The position numbers and the translations under genes were made by a program. From DAIMFL01 sp964372215 (GTDB taxonomy: Bacteria > Pseudomonadota > Alphaproteobacteria > Dongiales > Dongiaceae), in assembly GCA_964372215.1 (NCBI GenBank), contig CAYJQC010000005.1, positions 62,001-126,000 of the forward strand: a DNA stretch of 64,000 bases, read 5' to 3'. The notes below the pieces were generated by a model. That model did not search any database and had not been told where the DNA came from. It saw only the letters and a list, made by a program, of their open reading frames with translations. Position 1 is the stretch's first letter. The number at the start of each line of letters is the position of its first letter. This document shows, piece by piece, positions 42,358-50,922 of the stretch.

Positions 42358-42813
42358 TCAGTCGGCCGCCATGCGCCGCCGGATCAGATGGTCGAGCGAG
42401 AGCACGCCGGGCCCGCGCAGCAGCAGGTAGAGCAGCGGCCCCAGCCACAGCAGGTGGTCGGTGTAGCTCGAGGGATAGACGAAGACCTGGATGACCAGGG
42501 TCATGCCGAGCATCGCCGCCGCGGCCGCCCGGGTGCCGAGCCCGAGCAGGAGCATGACCGGCGCCGCATGCTCGACCGCGGTCGCCAGGTAGGCGGCGAG
42601 TTCGGGCGGCAGCACGGGCACCCGGTACTCCTCGCGAAACAGCAAGACCGTCAGGTCCCAATTGGCGAGCTTGGTCTGGCCGGAGCGCCAGAACACCAGG
42701 GCGATGCCGAGGCGCAGCGGAATTTCGGCGATCGCGATGGGCAGCCGATCGAGCTGCGCCAGCAGCGCGCGCAGCGGCAGCGTCACCGATCGGGTGGTCG
42801 AGGCTTCGCTCAT
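42358..42813 (-). CDS. DoxX-family membrane protein of the bufferin locus
   Basis: A 151-residue DoxX-like protein with four hydrophobic helices (RALLAQLDRLPIAIAEIPLRLGIALVFWRSGQTKL; EYRVPVLPPELAAYLATAVEHAAPVMLLLGLGTR; AAMLGMTLVIQVFVYPSSYTDHLLWLGPLLYLLLRGPG). The RSGQTKLxNW and EHxxPVxLLLGLGTR signatures are typical of the DoxX members encoded with DUF692/DUF2063/DUF2282 genes. It overlaps the DUF2063 gene start by 4 bases and is the last gene of the operon. A role in redox or export at the inner membrane is an inference. Confidence 0.92.
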   Translation of the reverse strand: MSEASTTRSVTLPLRALLAQLDRLPIAIAEIPLRLGIALVFWRSGQTKLANWDLTVLLFREEYRVPVLPPELAAYLATAVEHAAPVMLLLGLGTRAAAAAMLGMTLVIQVFVYPSSYTDHLLWLGPLLYLLLRGPGVLSLDHLIRRRMAAD

Positions 42814-43607
42814 GCGGCGTCCTCCGGAAACTTGGCGGCGGTGAAGGCCTCGTGCGCGAGCAGATGCTGCAGCGCCGCGGCGAGGTCGAAGCCGGGGTCG
42901 CTCGCCGCCGCCGCGCCATAGGCGGCGGCCAGCGTCTCGCCCGCGGCGAGGGCGGCGAGGAAGCCAAAGGGGGCGGGCCGGAGCTCGAGAAAGCGCACAT
43001 CGAGCGCGCGGCGATGGATCAGCAGCCGGCAGCCGCCCAGTGCCAGGTCGATCGGATCGGGTTCGGCGATGTCGGGCTGGTTGGCTTCCCAGATCCGCAG
43101 CACCGGATAGGGCGAGTCGAGCAGCAGGCACGAAGTGTGCATCTCGAATCGCAATCCGGCGCTCTGCTCCGGCGACAGCCGCGCCAGCGTGGCCGGATCC
43201 AGCGGCGTGGCGTCGGCGGCATGGAAGGCCTGGTTCACCGCCCATTCCAGGCGGGCCGTGTCGGGGAGATAGGCCAGGCTGCGCGCCGGCTCGAAGGACT
43301 CGAGGAAATCCGCGAAGCCGGCGCCGTAGGCGGAGAGCCGCGCCTCCAGCGGCGGCCGGGTACGCACGAACTGGCGCGCCGCGAAGCCGAAGAATTCCTC
43401 GCCGACCAGGCGGCAGACCACCGGGAAGGTTTCCTCGAGCGCGTCGCGCAGCGACAGCACCGTGTTGTTGCGGTGGATCTCGAGCCGTGCCGCGGCGGTG
43501 AGGCCGTCGGCCATGACCAGGCCGTCGAGCAGCGGCACCTCTGCGTCCGACGGCGCCGCCAGCACATGGGCGCCGACGGCGCGCTGCAGCTCAAGCAGCG
43601 AGGCCAT
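42810..43607 (-). CDS. bufC: DUF2063 protein, partner of the MNIO enzyme (BufC/HvfC-like)
   Basis: 265 residues. The N-terminal DUF2063 'putative DNA-binding' domain starts MASLLELQRAVGAHVLAAP and holds RLEIHRNNTVLSLRDALEETFPVVCRLVGEEFFGFAARQFV, the hallmark segment. The C-terminal half (ARLEWAVNQAFHAADA..., LLDSPYPVLRIWEANQPD) is also typical. In characterised systems this protein binds the precursor leader and presents it to the DUF692 enzyme (recognition-element role; family knowledge). It overlaps the DUF692 gene by 17 bases and the DoxX gene by 4. Confidence 0.92.
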   Translation of the reverse strand: MASLLELQRAVGAHVLAAPSDAEVPLLDGLVMADGLTAAARLEIHRNNTVLSLRDALEETFPVVCRLVGEEFFGFAARQFVRTRPPLEARLSAYGAGFADFLESFEPARSLAYLPDTARLEWAVNQAFHAADATPLDPATLARLSPEQSAGLRFEMHTSCLLLDSPYPVLRIWEANQPDIAEPDPIDLALGGCRLLIHRRALDVRFLELRPAPFGFLAALAAGETLAAAYGAAAASDPGFDLAAALQHLLAHEAFTAAKFPEDAA

Positions 43608-44490
43608 CGGAACGCCTCCTCTCGGCCGCGGCGTCGAGCCGGCGCTGGGCCTGCTCGGCCTCGCCGGCCAGCACCGCCAGGGCCGGGATGTTGCAGTCCC
43701 ATTCGATCAGCGTCGGCACCTGCCCGACCCGCGCCAGGGCGTGGGAGTAGAGCTGCCACACCGGCTCGATCACCGCCGAGCCATGGTCGTCGATGTGGAT
43801 GGTCCGGTCGCCGACCTGGCGCCGGGCATGCCCGGCCAGATGGATCTCGCCGACCGCGGCGGCCGGCATCGCGTCGAGATAGGCGGCGGCGTCGAAGCCG
43901 TGATTGCAGGCGCTGACATAGACGTTGTTGACGTCGAGCAGGATGCCGCAGCCGCTGCGCCGCGTGATCTCCGCCAGGAACTCCCACTCCGGGATGGTCG
44001 AATGCCGGTAGCGCAGATACGAGGACGGATTCTCGATCAGGATGGCGCGGCCGAGCGCCTCCTGCGTGCGCTCGACATGAGCGACGACAATCGCCAGCGC
44101 CTCCTCGGTATAGGGCAGCGGCAGGAGATCGTTCAGGTAGACGCCGCCGACCACGCTCCACGACAGGTGCTCGGAGACGAGTCCCGGCTCGATCCGGTCG
44201 GTCAGTTCGCGCAGCCGGCGCAGGTGCTCGGCGTCAAGCGGCTCGGCGCTGCCGAGCGACAATCCGACGCCGTGCAGGCTGATCGGGTAATCGGCGCGCA
44301 GCGATTCCAGGTGATGGCGCGGCGGCCCGCCGACCATGTAGTTCTCGCTGTGCACCTCGAGCCATGCCAGCTTCGGCCGACCCTCGAGAATCTCGCGCAG
44401 ATGCGGGTGGCGCAGGCCGATTCCGGCCTCGGCCGGAATCGACTGCGCGCGACGCGTGGCGGGCGCGGGGTCGTGCCGAAGGCTGGACAT
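43591..44490 (-). CDS. bufB: DUF692 MNIO enzyme (BufB/HvfB-like) modifying the bufferin precursor
   Basis: A 299-residue TIM-barrel multinuclear non-heme iron oxidative enzyme. Family signatures are AGIGLRHPHLREILEGRPKLAWLEVHSENY, SLHGVGLSLGS, LVSEHLSWSVVGGVYLNDLLPLPYTEEAL, LIENPSSYLRYRHSTIPEWEFLAEI, GCGILLDVNNVYVSACNHG, GEIHLAGHA, IDDHGSAVIEPVWQLY and LIEWDCNIPAL; they supply the His/Asp/Glu iron ligands. These enzymes oxidise precursor Cys residues (to thiooxazole-type groups in bufferins). ATG 44490 gives the family N-terminus. It sits 14 bases downstream of a bufferin precursor gene. Confidence 0.95.
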   Translation of the reverse strand: MSSLRHDPAPATRRAQSIPAEAGIGLRHPHLREILEGRPKLAWLEVHSENYMVGGPPRHHLESLRADYPISLHGVGLSLGSAEPLDAEHLRRLRELTDRIEPGLVSEHLSWSVVGGVYLNDLLPLPYTEEALAIVVAHVERTQEALGRAILIENPSSYLRYRHSTIPEWEFLAEITRRSGCGILLDVNNVYVSACNHGFDAAAYLDAMPAAAVGEIHLAGHARRQVGDRTIHIDDHGSAVIEPVWQLYSHALARVGQVPTLIEWDCNIPALAVLAGEAEQAQRRLDAAAERRRSDGLAA

Positions 44491-44504
44491 GGCCCTGGTG
44501 CGCC

Positions 44505-44756
44505 TCAGCTGTCCCGCGGCTCTAGGCTGCCGCCGACGATCTTGTCGCAGGTGCCGGCCGGCACGAAGATCCAGGAATCGCCGGCGCTGTCGACGGTCGA
44601 CGTTCCCGCGCAGGAGTGGGTCGAGGTCTGGCAGTCGTTCTTGCCGGCCTTGGCGACGCCGAAGCACTTTTCGTTGTCCGCTGCCTGCGCGGCGGCGACA
44701 CCGCTCAGCGACAGCGCGGCGGCGAGCGCCGAGGCGACGAGCATGGTGTTTTTCAT
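44505..44756 (-). CDS. bufA1: DUF2282 bufferin precursor 1
   Basis: An 83-residue precursor: signal peptide MKNTMLVASALAAALSLSGVAAAQA, then the DUF2282 core with four Cys at 31, 42, 49 and 70 (EKCFGVAKAGKNDC, HSC, PAGTCDKIVGG). Bufferins of this family are exported, their Cys are modified by the DUF692 enzyme, and they bind copper or similar metals in the periplasm (published family knowledge). It lies immediately upstream of bufB. It is a clear paralogue of the gene at 44958-45206, with all four Cys at the same positions. Confidence 0.93.
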   Translation of the reverse strand: MKNTMLVASALAAALSLSGVAAAQAADNEKCFGVAKAGKNDCQTSTHSCAGTSTVDSAGDSWIFVPAGTCDKIVGGSLEPRDS

Positions 44757-44957
44757 GGCGATGTTGCTCCCTGAGGTTGCAGACTGAGATCCGGCGTCGG
44801 GGGCCGGTATCCCTGATGTCGGGATCGAGGCCTCTGTCGGCCAGTGCGGCTCACGCCCATGTCATCAGACGTCATCGCGTCGGATAGCATGGTCGTGGCG
44901 CCACCAATGGCGGCGCGCCCGGCGCCGCATGTGCACCGGACGCGCGCGTCTCGCTGG

Positions 44958-45206
44958 CTACGCCTTGGGAGTCAGGCTGGCGCCGGTGATCTTCTCGCAG
45001 GTTCCGGCCGGCACCACGATAAACGAAGCCGGATCGGCATCCGCGGTCGACAGGCCCTTGCAGTCGTGCGCGCCGGCCTTGCAGTCGTTCATGCCGGCCT
45101 TGGCCACGCCGAAGCACTGCTCGCTGTCGGCGGCCTGCGCTGCGGGGGCGACAGAGAACGCGATGGCGGTCGCCATGGCCGATGCGATCAGAAGCGTGTT
45201 CTTCAT
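44958..45206 (-). CDS. bufA1: DUF2282 bufferin precursor 2 (paralogue)
   Basis: 82 residues, start ATG 45206 with GGAGGA nine bases upstream. Signal peptide MKNTLLIASAMATAIAFSVAPAAQA is followed by the same four-Cys core (Cys31, 42, 49, 70: EQCFGVAKAGMNDC, HDC, PAGTCEKITG). The interval between Cys49 and Cys70 differs from copy 1 (KGLSTADADPASFIVV versus AGTSTVDSAGDSWIFV). It is separated from copy 1 by 201 bases that hold no gene, so it may be a separate transcription unit or the first gene of the locus. Confidence 0.92.
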   Translation of the reverse strand: MKNTLLIASAMATAIAFSVAPAAQAADSEQCFGVAKAGMNDCKAGAHDCKGLSTADADPASFIVVPAGTCEKITGASLTPKA

Positions 45207-45282
45207 GTGAAGTCCTCCACGGGAATGGGTTTCCAACGACGTGGATTCTGGTAACACGCCACTCTGCGCCGAACTACAGGCG

Positions 45283-45310
45283 CGACGGCTCTCTCACGTA
45301 GAGTTTATCC
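45283..45310 (-). promoter_or_regulatory. Possible ECF-type promoter before bufferin precursor 2
   Basis: On the minus strand, GGATAAAC (complement of 45303-45310) is followed 16-17 bases later by CCGTCG (complement of 45283-45288). This is close to a GGAATAA-N16/17-CGTC pattern of ECF sigma factors, which often control DUF2282 loci. It lies about 75 bases upstream of the ATG. No sigma factor gene is in the window, so this rests on motif and context only. Confidence 0.3.
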
Positions 45311-45504
45311 GGCGCGAGAGGCTGTGAACGGCAAGTCACGGCGCGGGCGAGCATCACGGCGCGTGCCCGCATAGGAACAATGTCATTTCCGTGGAGCGGG
45401 TGCGGCCGGCGCCAAGGCATGGCGTCGGCGGGCGGCGCTTGACGCGCGGTGCGGTTGCCAGGATCGTTCGAGCCGGCCGGGCCCGAGCGCGAAGGAGAGC
45501 TGCC

Positions 45505-45909
45505 ATGACCGATCGGAAGCACCACGTGGCAGGCGATGCGGTGACGCAAGTCCGTCCGGGCCGGCGCGTCGTCCAGATCCACACCGCGGCGTTCGAGGCC
45601 TACGACCTCGAGGGCCCCGTCCAGCCGGAAATGTCCTGGCTGCCGGTCAGCTTCGACCGTACCACCGGAAATGGCTGCTACCTCATGCGGATGCAGCCGG
45701 AGGCGGTGACCCTCAGGCATGTCCATCCCGGGGTCGAGGACTTCCTGGTGCTCGAGGGCGAGCTGATCGACGACGATGGGGCGGTGTTCGGGGCCGGTGA
45801 TTTCGTCAGCTATGCGGCCGGCACCCGCCACAATTCGCGGACCGAGACCGGCTGCCTGATCGCGGTGTTCGAATGGCGGGTGCAGACCGCGATCCTGCCC
45901 GGCCCCTGA
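45505..45909 (+). CDS. ChrR-like cupin protein
   Basis: A 134-residue single cupin. The first strand motif is LRHVHPGVEDFLVLEGELIDDDG (H-x-H/E ligand set), and the second GDFVSYAAGTRHNSRTETGCL supplies the remaining His. WLPVSFDRTTGNGCYLMRMQPE before them is typical of the cupin domain in ChrR-type anti-sigma factors, but the zinc-binding anti-sigma N-terminal domain is absent. It is therefore a stand-alone metal-binding cupin of unknown role. AAGGAGAG precedes ATG 45505. It is divergent from the bufferin genes across 298 bases. Confidence 0.85.
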   Translation: MTDRKHHVAGDAVTQVRPGRRVVQIHTAAFEAYDLEGPVQPEMSWLPVSFDRTTGNGCYLMRMQPEAVTLRHVHPGVEDFLVLEGELIDDDGAVFGAGDFVSYAAGTRHNSRTETGCLIAVFEWRVQTAILPGP

Positions 45910-46109
45910 GCCGGCGAACCATCGCCGGAGCGGCCCGGGGAGGGCTAAAAACCGGGCATTTCGGGCCATGCCGCATGGCGGCGGTTGCCTTCTGCGCTGC
46001 AACGCGGTAAACGCCCGCTGACCGTGGACCCGCCGGCCGCAGCAGGGGCGTCGATCCTGCCGCCCGTCCGGGAACACGGCGGCCCCGGATCGCCCCCGTT
46101 GGAAGCCCC

Positions 46110-46904
46110 ATGGACCATCTCGACGAGCTCGAATCCCAGAGTGTCTACATCCTGCGCGAGGCCTTCGCCCGCATCGACAAGCTCGCCATGCTGTGGTCGC
46201 TGGGCAAGGACAGCAACGTCATGGTCTGGCTCGCGCGCAAGGCCTTCTTCGGCCGCGTGCCGTTTCCGGTGATGCACATCGACACCGAGCGGAAGTTTCC
46301 GGAGATGTACGCGTTCCGTGACCGCTACACGGTCGAATGGGAACTCAACCTGATCGCCGACAAATGCCCGCCGGTGGAGCAGACCGACCCGACCCTGCCG
46401 CCGGCCGCCCGCTCGGCGGCGCGCAAGACCCTGGGCCTCAGGAACGCCATCGCCAAGTACGGCTTCAACGGGATCATCGCCGGCATCCGCCGCGACGAGG
46501 AAAGCGTGCGGGCGAAGGAGCGGGTGTTCAGCCCGCGCGGCGACGCCGGGGAATGGGACTTCCGCGACCAGCCGCCGGAATTCTGGGACTACTTCAACAC
46601 CGACCTGCCGCCCGGCACCCACCTGCGCGTGCATCCGCTGCTGCACTGGACCGAGCTCGACATCTGGCGCTATGTCCGGCGCGAGCGGATTCCGCTCGTG
46701 GAGCTGTACTTCGCCCGCAACGGCAAGCGCTACCGGTCGCTCGGCGACCAGGACATCACGTCACCGATCGAAAGCAACGCGTCGACCATCGACGAGATCA
46801 TCGCCGAGCTCGAGCAGACCAAGGCGCCGGAGCGGGCCGGCCGGGCGATGGACCGCGAGACCGAGGACGCCTTCGAGCGGCTGCGCGCCGCGGGGTACAT
46901 GTGA
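46110..46904 (+). CDS. cysD: Sulfate adenylyltransferase small subunit
   Basis: 264 residues. The PP-loop SLGKDSNVMVWLARKAF near residue 31 marks the ATP pyrophosphatase fold; HIDTERKFPEMYAFRDRYT, GIIAGIRRDEESVRAKERVFSPRG and the C-terminal RYRSLGDQDITSPIES are standard CysD segments. With CysN it makes adenosine 5'-phosphosulfate from ATP and sulfate, the GTPase driving the reaction. Slightly shorter than E. coli CysD (302) but with all motifs. Its stop overlaps the next ATG by one base (TGATG), coupling it to cysNC. Confidence 0.96.
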   Translation: MDHLDELESQSVYILREAFARIDKLAMLWSLGKDSNVMVWLARKAFFGRVPFPVMHIDTERKFPEMYAFRDRYTVEWELNLIADKCPPVEQTDPTLPPAARSAARKTLGLRNAIAKYGFNGIIAGIRRDEESVRAKERVFSPRGDAGEWDFRDQPPEFWDYFNTDLPPGTHLRVHPLLHWTELDIWRYVRRERIPLVELYFARNGKRYRSLGDQDITSPIESNASTIDEIIAELEQTKAPERAGRAMDRETEDAFERLRAAGYM

Positions 46905-48832
46905 TGCACGGGGTTACCGACGGTCCCGCCGCAGGCGCGGCGGTTCATGGCGCCGCCGACGACGCCACCATGCGCGACCAGCTGCGCATCGTGATCGTCG
47001 GACATGTCGACCACGGCAAGTCGACGCTGGTCGGCCGCCTGTTCCACGACACCGGGTCGCTGCCCGACGGCAAGCTCGACGCGATCAAGGCCATGTGCGA
47101 GCGCCGCGGCATGGCCTTCGAGTGGGCGTTCCTGATGGATGCGTTCCAGTCGGAGCGCGACCAGGGCATCACCATCGACACCGCGCAGATCTGGTTCCAG
47201 ACCAAGCAGCGCGACTACGTCATCATCGACGCGCCCGGCCACCGCGAGTTCATCAAGAACATGATCACCGGCGCGTCGAGCGCCGACGCCGCGCTGCTGC
47301 TGATCGACGCCAGCCAGGGCGTGCAGCAGCAGTCGCGCTTTCATGGCTTCCTGCTCAACCTGCTCGGCATCCGCCAGGTCGCCGTGCTCGTGAACAAGAT
47401 GGATCTGGTCGGCAATGCCGAGGCCCGCTTCGCCGAAATCCGACACGAGTACACCGACTACCTCGCCGGCCTGGGAGTCGCCGCCGACCTCTTCATCCCG
47501 ATCTCGGCGCGCGAAGGGCACAACATCGCGCGGCGCGCGCCCGAGCTCGGATGGTACGAGGGCCCGACCCTGGTCGAGGCGCTCGACGGCTTCGGTCCGG
47601 CCCAGCGCCAGATCGACCTGCCGCTCCGGCTGCCGATCCAGGACATCTACAAGTTCGACGAGCGGCGGATCCTGGTCGGGCGCATCGAGAGCGGCCGGCT
47701 TGCGGTCGGCGACGAGATCCTGTTCTCGCCCAGCAACAAGACCACGCGGATCGCCAGCATTGAGGCTTGGCACGTGCCGGCGCCGCTGGTCGCGGCCCAG
47801 GCCGGCCAGTCGGTCGGCATCACGCTGGAAGAGCAGCTGTTCATCGAGCGCGGCGCGGTCGCCAGCCATGCGGTCGAGCCGCCGATCGAGACCAGCGTGT
47901 TCCGCGGCCGGCTGTTCTGGCTCGGGCGCGAGCCGTTGGTGGTGGGCGCGCGCTACGAGCTCAGGCTCGGCGCGCTGGCGACCGATGCCACGGTCCAGGC
48001 GATCGAGCAGGTCTTCGACATCGACGACCTCTCGCAGCACGCCGGCGATCAGGTTCCGCGCCACGGCGTCGCCGACGTCATCCTGCGGACCCGTCAGCTG
48101 GTCTGCCTCGACGAGGCGAATTTCCTGCCGCGCACTGGCCGCTTCGCGCTGAGCGACGGGCACAACATCGTCGCCGGCGGGCTGATCGACATGGACGGCT
48201 ATCCCGATCAGCGTTCGATCGTGACGGTGAAGAGCCAGAACCTGCACAGCGTCGCGCATCGGGTCAGCGCCGATGCGCGCACCGCGCGCGACGGCCATCG
48301 CGGCGGCGTGCTCTGGCTCACCGGGCTGTCGGGCGCCGGCAAGTCGACGCTGGCCATGGCGCTCGAGCAGGACCTGTTCCGGCGCGGCTATCACGTCTAC
48401 GTCCTCGACGGCGACAACGTGCGCCAGGGGCTGAACGCCAATCTCGGCTTCTCGCCGGAGGATCGGGCCGAAAACATCCGGCGCGTCGGCGAGGTCGCGG
48501 CGTTGTTCGCCAACGCCGGGGTCATCGTGATCACCGCCTTCATCTCGCCGTACCGCGCGGATCGCGGCCGGGCCCGCGCGGCGGCGGGCGCGGCGTTCCA
48601 CGAGGTCTATGTCGAGGCCGACGTCGCCACCTGCGAGGAGCGCGATCCCAAGGGCCTGTACCGCAAGGCCCGCAGCGGCGAGATCGCCGAGTTCACCGGC
48701 GTGTCGGCGCCCTACGAGACTCCCGAGCGCCCGGAGATGGTGGTCGACACGCGCCACGCCGATGTCGAGGAATGCGTGGCCAATATGGTCGACTACGTGA
48801 AACGGAACTTCGTCCTGACACGCCCTTCCTGA
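46904..48832 (+). CDS. cysNC: Bifunctional sulfate adenylyltransferase large subunit / APS kinase
   Basis: 642 residues. CysN part (1-~450): GTPase G1 GHVDHGKS, G3 DAPGHREF, G4 NKMD, then beta-barrel domains. APS-kinase part from ~465: WLTGLSGAGKSTLAMALE (P-loop from residue 474), VLDGDNVRQGLNANLGFS, ITAFISPYRADR and GLYRKARSGEIAEFTGVSAPYE. It therefore makes APS and then PAPS. The CysN-CysC fusion (NodQ-like) is common in Alphaproteobacteria. ATG 46904 is fixed by the one-base overlap with cysD; the frame is open further upstream inside cysD. No cysH or sulfotransferase gene is nearby. Confidence 0.96.
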   Translation: MHGVTDGPAAGAAVHGAADDATMRDQLRIVIVGHVDHGKSTLVGRLFHDTGSLPDGKLDAIKAMCERRGMAFEWAFLMDAFQSERDQGITIDTAQIWFQTKQRDYVIIDAPGHREFIKNMITGASSADAALLLIDASQGVQQQSRFHGFLLNLLGIRQVAVLVNKMDLVGNAEARFAEIRHEYTDYLAGLGVAADLFIPISAREGHNIARRAPELGWYEGPTLVEALDGFGPAQRQIDLPLRLPIQDIYKFDERRILVGRIESGRLAVGDEILFSPSNKTTRIASIEAWHVPAPLVAAQAGQSVGITLEEQLFIERGAVASHAVEPPIETSVFRGRLFWLGREPLVVGARYELRLGALATDATVQAIEQVFDIDDLSQHAGDQVPRHGVADVILRTRQLVCLDEANFLPRTGRFALSDGHNIVAGGLIDMDGYPDQRSIVTVKSQNLHSVAHRVSADARTARDGHRGGVLWLTGLSGAGKSTLAMALEQDLFRRGYHVYVLDGDNVRQGLNANLGFSPEDRAENIRRVGEVAALFANAGVIVITAFISPYRADRGRARAAAGAAFHEVYVEADVATCEERDPKGLYRKARSGEIAEFTGVSAPYETPERPEMVVDTRHADVEECVANMVDYVKRNFVLTRPS

Positions 48833-49134
48833 GCGCTCCGCACGGGCCCCGCCGAGTCGCGGCCGCCGGCACGCAAGTCATTGTGCCAAGTGTCATTTCT
48901 TGGGCAGAGAATCGTCTTGCACGGGGCTGGGCCAGCGGCTACCGTTTCGCCAATCAAAGCAGCTGCAAACACGCCGCGGCAAAAAGCGTTCGGGCCCGAG
49001 ACTCCGGTGTGACAGGGGATGCCGGAGAGCAGTCGAAGGCGCCAACCGGCATCGACAAAACGGGCAAGGGGAAGGGTCGTCAACCACGCGGCGACGCGTG
49101 CAACCGCATCTCTCGGATTGGGGGCTCGGCATCT
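48833..49134. other. 302-base gap before the M23 peptidase
   Basis: No gene is seen. The frame of the downstream gene remains open across it, but codon character and the lack of a plausible start argue against coding. It probably holds the promoter of the peptidase-bactofilin pair. Confidence 0.35.
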
Positions 49135-50922
49135 ATGCGGATCGAACAGCTCAGAGAGCGGCTTTCCGCTGCCGTGGCACGCTGGTATGTGCCGCGCGAG
49201 ATCCTGATCCGGACCGACGGCCGCGTCAAATATGTGGTCATTTCTGCAAACCGGCAAATCGCGGCAACTGCCGTCGCCGGCCTGTTCGCCGCCTCGCTGA
49301 TCTCGGCGGTCGCCGGCTGGACCATCTCGGACTACCGACTGGGCAACCGGGACGAAGAAGTGGCGACCTCGCAGGCCGCCTATATCGAGCTCCTGGCCGA
49401 GGTGTCGCAGTCATACGAGGAATTCGCGGTGCTCGCCCGCAGCCTGGAGACCAACGAAACGGCGCTCCTGACCTTGATCAGGGGCAAGGAACCGCAGTCG
49501 GTCGACATGGACGCGATCGAGGCGCAGCTCGCGCGCAGCCAGGTCGTGCTGGAGGAGGGCTTGGCGGGCTCCGCCGGGCTCAAGGACAAGTTGCGGATGT
49601 TCGAGACCGACCTGCACAGCGTGGTCGACCGCAATGAGCAGCTCCGGCAGAACATCGTCCTGCTGCAGCAGCAGCTGGCCGAGGCGGAGGCTGACAAGCT
49701 GGCGATCTTCCAGTCGCGGGACCAGCTCGGCAAGCGGCTGGCGACCGCCGAGGCGCGACTGGCCGACGCCTATGCCGACGACTCGGCGCTCGACGAAACG
49801 ATCGACGGCCTCGAGCGCGATCTGGCCGCCGCCCAAAGGAACGGCGCGACCGAGCGCGCCGAGGCGGCCGAATTGCGCCAGCAGCTCGCCAGCGCGGAAC
49901 AGGCGCTCAGCGCGCAATGGGCGACCGCCGAGTCGCGGCTCGCCGACTCCGACGCCGAGAACGCGGCGCTGGACCGCACCATCCAGGACCTCGAACGCAA
50001 TCTGACAACGGCCCGTCAGGCCGGCGAGGCGGAGCGTACCGGGGCGGCCGATCTCCGTCAGCAGGTCGCCAGCCTGGAGGCGCAGCTCGACGGGGCGCTC
50101 GATCGCAGCGTGCGGGTCGACCGGCGGCTGACGGAAACCCAGCGCCATCTCGAAGCCCTGCGCAACCAGCGCCACGATCTCGAGCTGGCGCGCAATCGAC
50201 TCGGCACCGAGGTCGAGCTGCTGCAGACGCGAATCGCCAACATGGAGTCCTCACAGCAGACCATCGTCCAGCGGCTGGCCGAGCGCACCCGCAGCGGCGC
50301 CGACGAGGTCGAGAAGACGGTGGCGATGACCGGCATCGACGTCGACGAGCTGCTGGCCAAGGTGACGCCGCAACTGACCGGGCTGGGCGGGCCGTTCGTG
50401 CCGGCGCGCGACCGGCTGAGCGAGCGCGGTGCCCAGACTATCCTGGCGAGCGTGGCGCCGCTCGATCTGGAGATGAGCCGGTGGGAGAAGCTGCAGGTCG
50501 TCCTGCGGTCGATTCCGCTCAACACGCCGCTCGACCACTACACGATCGGCAGCACCTACGGGACGCGCAAGGACCCGTTCAACAACAAGCTGGCCATGCA
50601 CGAGGGCCTGGATTTTTCCGCACCCCTAGGCACGGCAGTGCTGGCCACCGCACCCGGGAAGGTGGTATTTGCTGGGCGCAAGGGTGGTTACGGACGGATG
50701 GTGGAGATCGATCACGGATTCGGTATCCGCACCCGCTACGCGCATCTCAAGGAGATCCTGGTAGAGGTCGGGCAGACGGTCGAGTACCGTGACAAGATCG
50801 GCAAGCTCGGGAACTCTGGCAGAAGCACCGGTCCGCACGTACACTACGAGATCCTTGTGGACGGAGAGCCCTACGACCCGATGAACTTCCTGAAGGCAGG
50901 TCGATATGTTTTCAAAGGCTAG
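49135..50922 (+). CDS. Membrane-anchored coiled-coil M23 peptidase (LytM type)
   Basis: 595 residues. A cytoplasmic N-terminus (MRIEQLRERLSAAVARWYVP) is followed by one TM (AATAVAGLFAASLISAVAGW, ~40-60), a long periplasmic coiled coil (~75-370) with repeated ALDxTIxxLERxLxxA-type units around 215-310, and a C-terminal LytM/M23 domain. The zinc site looks complete: MHEGLDFSAPLG (H and D), YGRMVEIDHGFGIRTRYAHL (H) and STGPHVHYEI (HxH). It should cleave peptidoglycan cross-links or peptide stems. It overlaps the bactofilin gene by 17 bases, the classical M23-bactofilin pair that shapes the cell wall. Confidence 0.93.
   Translation: MRIEQLRERLSAAVARWYVPREILIRTDGRVKYVVISANRQIAATAVAGLFAASLISAVAGWTISDYRLGNRDEEVATSQAAYIELLAEVSQSYEEFAVLARSLETNETALLTLIRGKEPQSVDMDAIEAQLARSQVVLEEGLAGSAGLKDKLRMFETDLHSVVDRNEQLRQNIVLLQQQLAEAEADKLAIFQSRDQLGKRLATAEARLADAYADDSALDETIDGLERDLAAAQRNGATERAEAAELRQQLASAEQALSAQWATAESRLADSDAENAALDRTIQDLERNLTTARQAGEAERTGAADLRQQVASLEAQLDGALDRSVRVDRRLTETQRHLEALRNQRHDLELARNRLGTEVELLQTRIANMESSQQTIVQRLAERTRSGADEVEKTVAMTGIDVDELLAKVTPQLTGLGGPFVPARDRLSERGAQTILASVAPLDLEMSRWEKLQVVLRSIPLNTPLDHYTIGSTYGTRKDPFNNKLAMHEGLDFSAPLGTAVLATAPGKVVFAGRKGGYGRMVEIDHGFGIRTRYAHLKEILVEVGQTVEYRDKIGKLGNSGRSTGPHVHYEILVDGEPYDPMNFLKAGRYVFKG

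Noticed and set aside
46730..48757. A 675-codon antisense frame over cysNC
   Set aside because: Shadow frame; the plus strand encodes intact CysN and CysC motifs.
47767..49134. Upstream extension of the M23 peptidase frame through cysNC
   Set aside because: The frame is open by chance in high-GC DNA; the real N-terminus with its membrane anchor begins at 49135.
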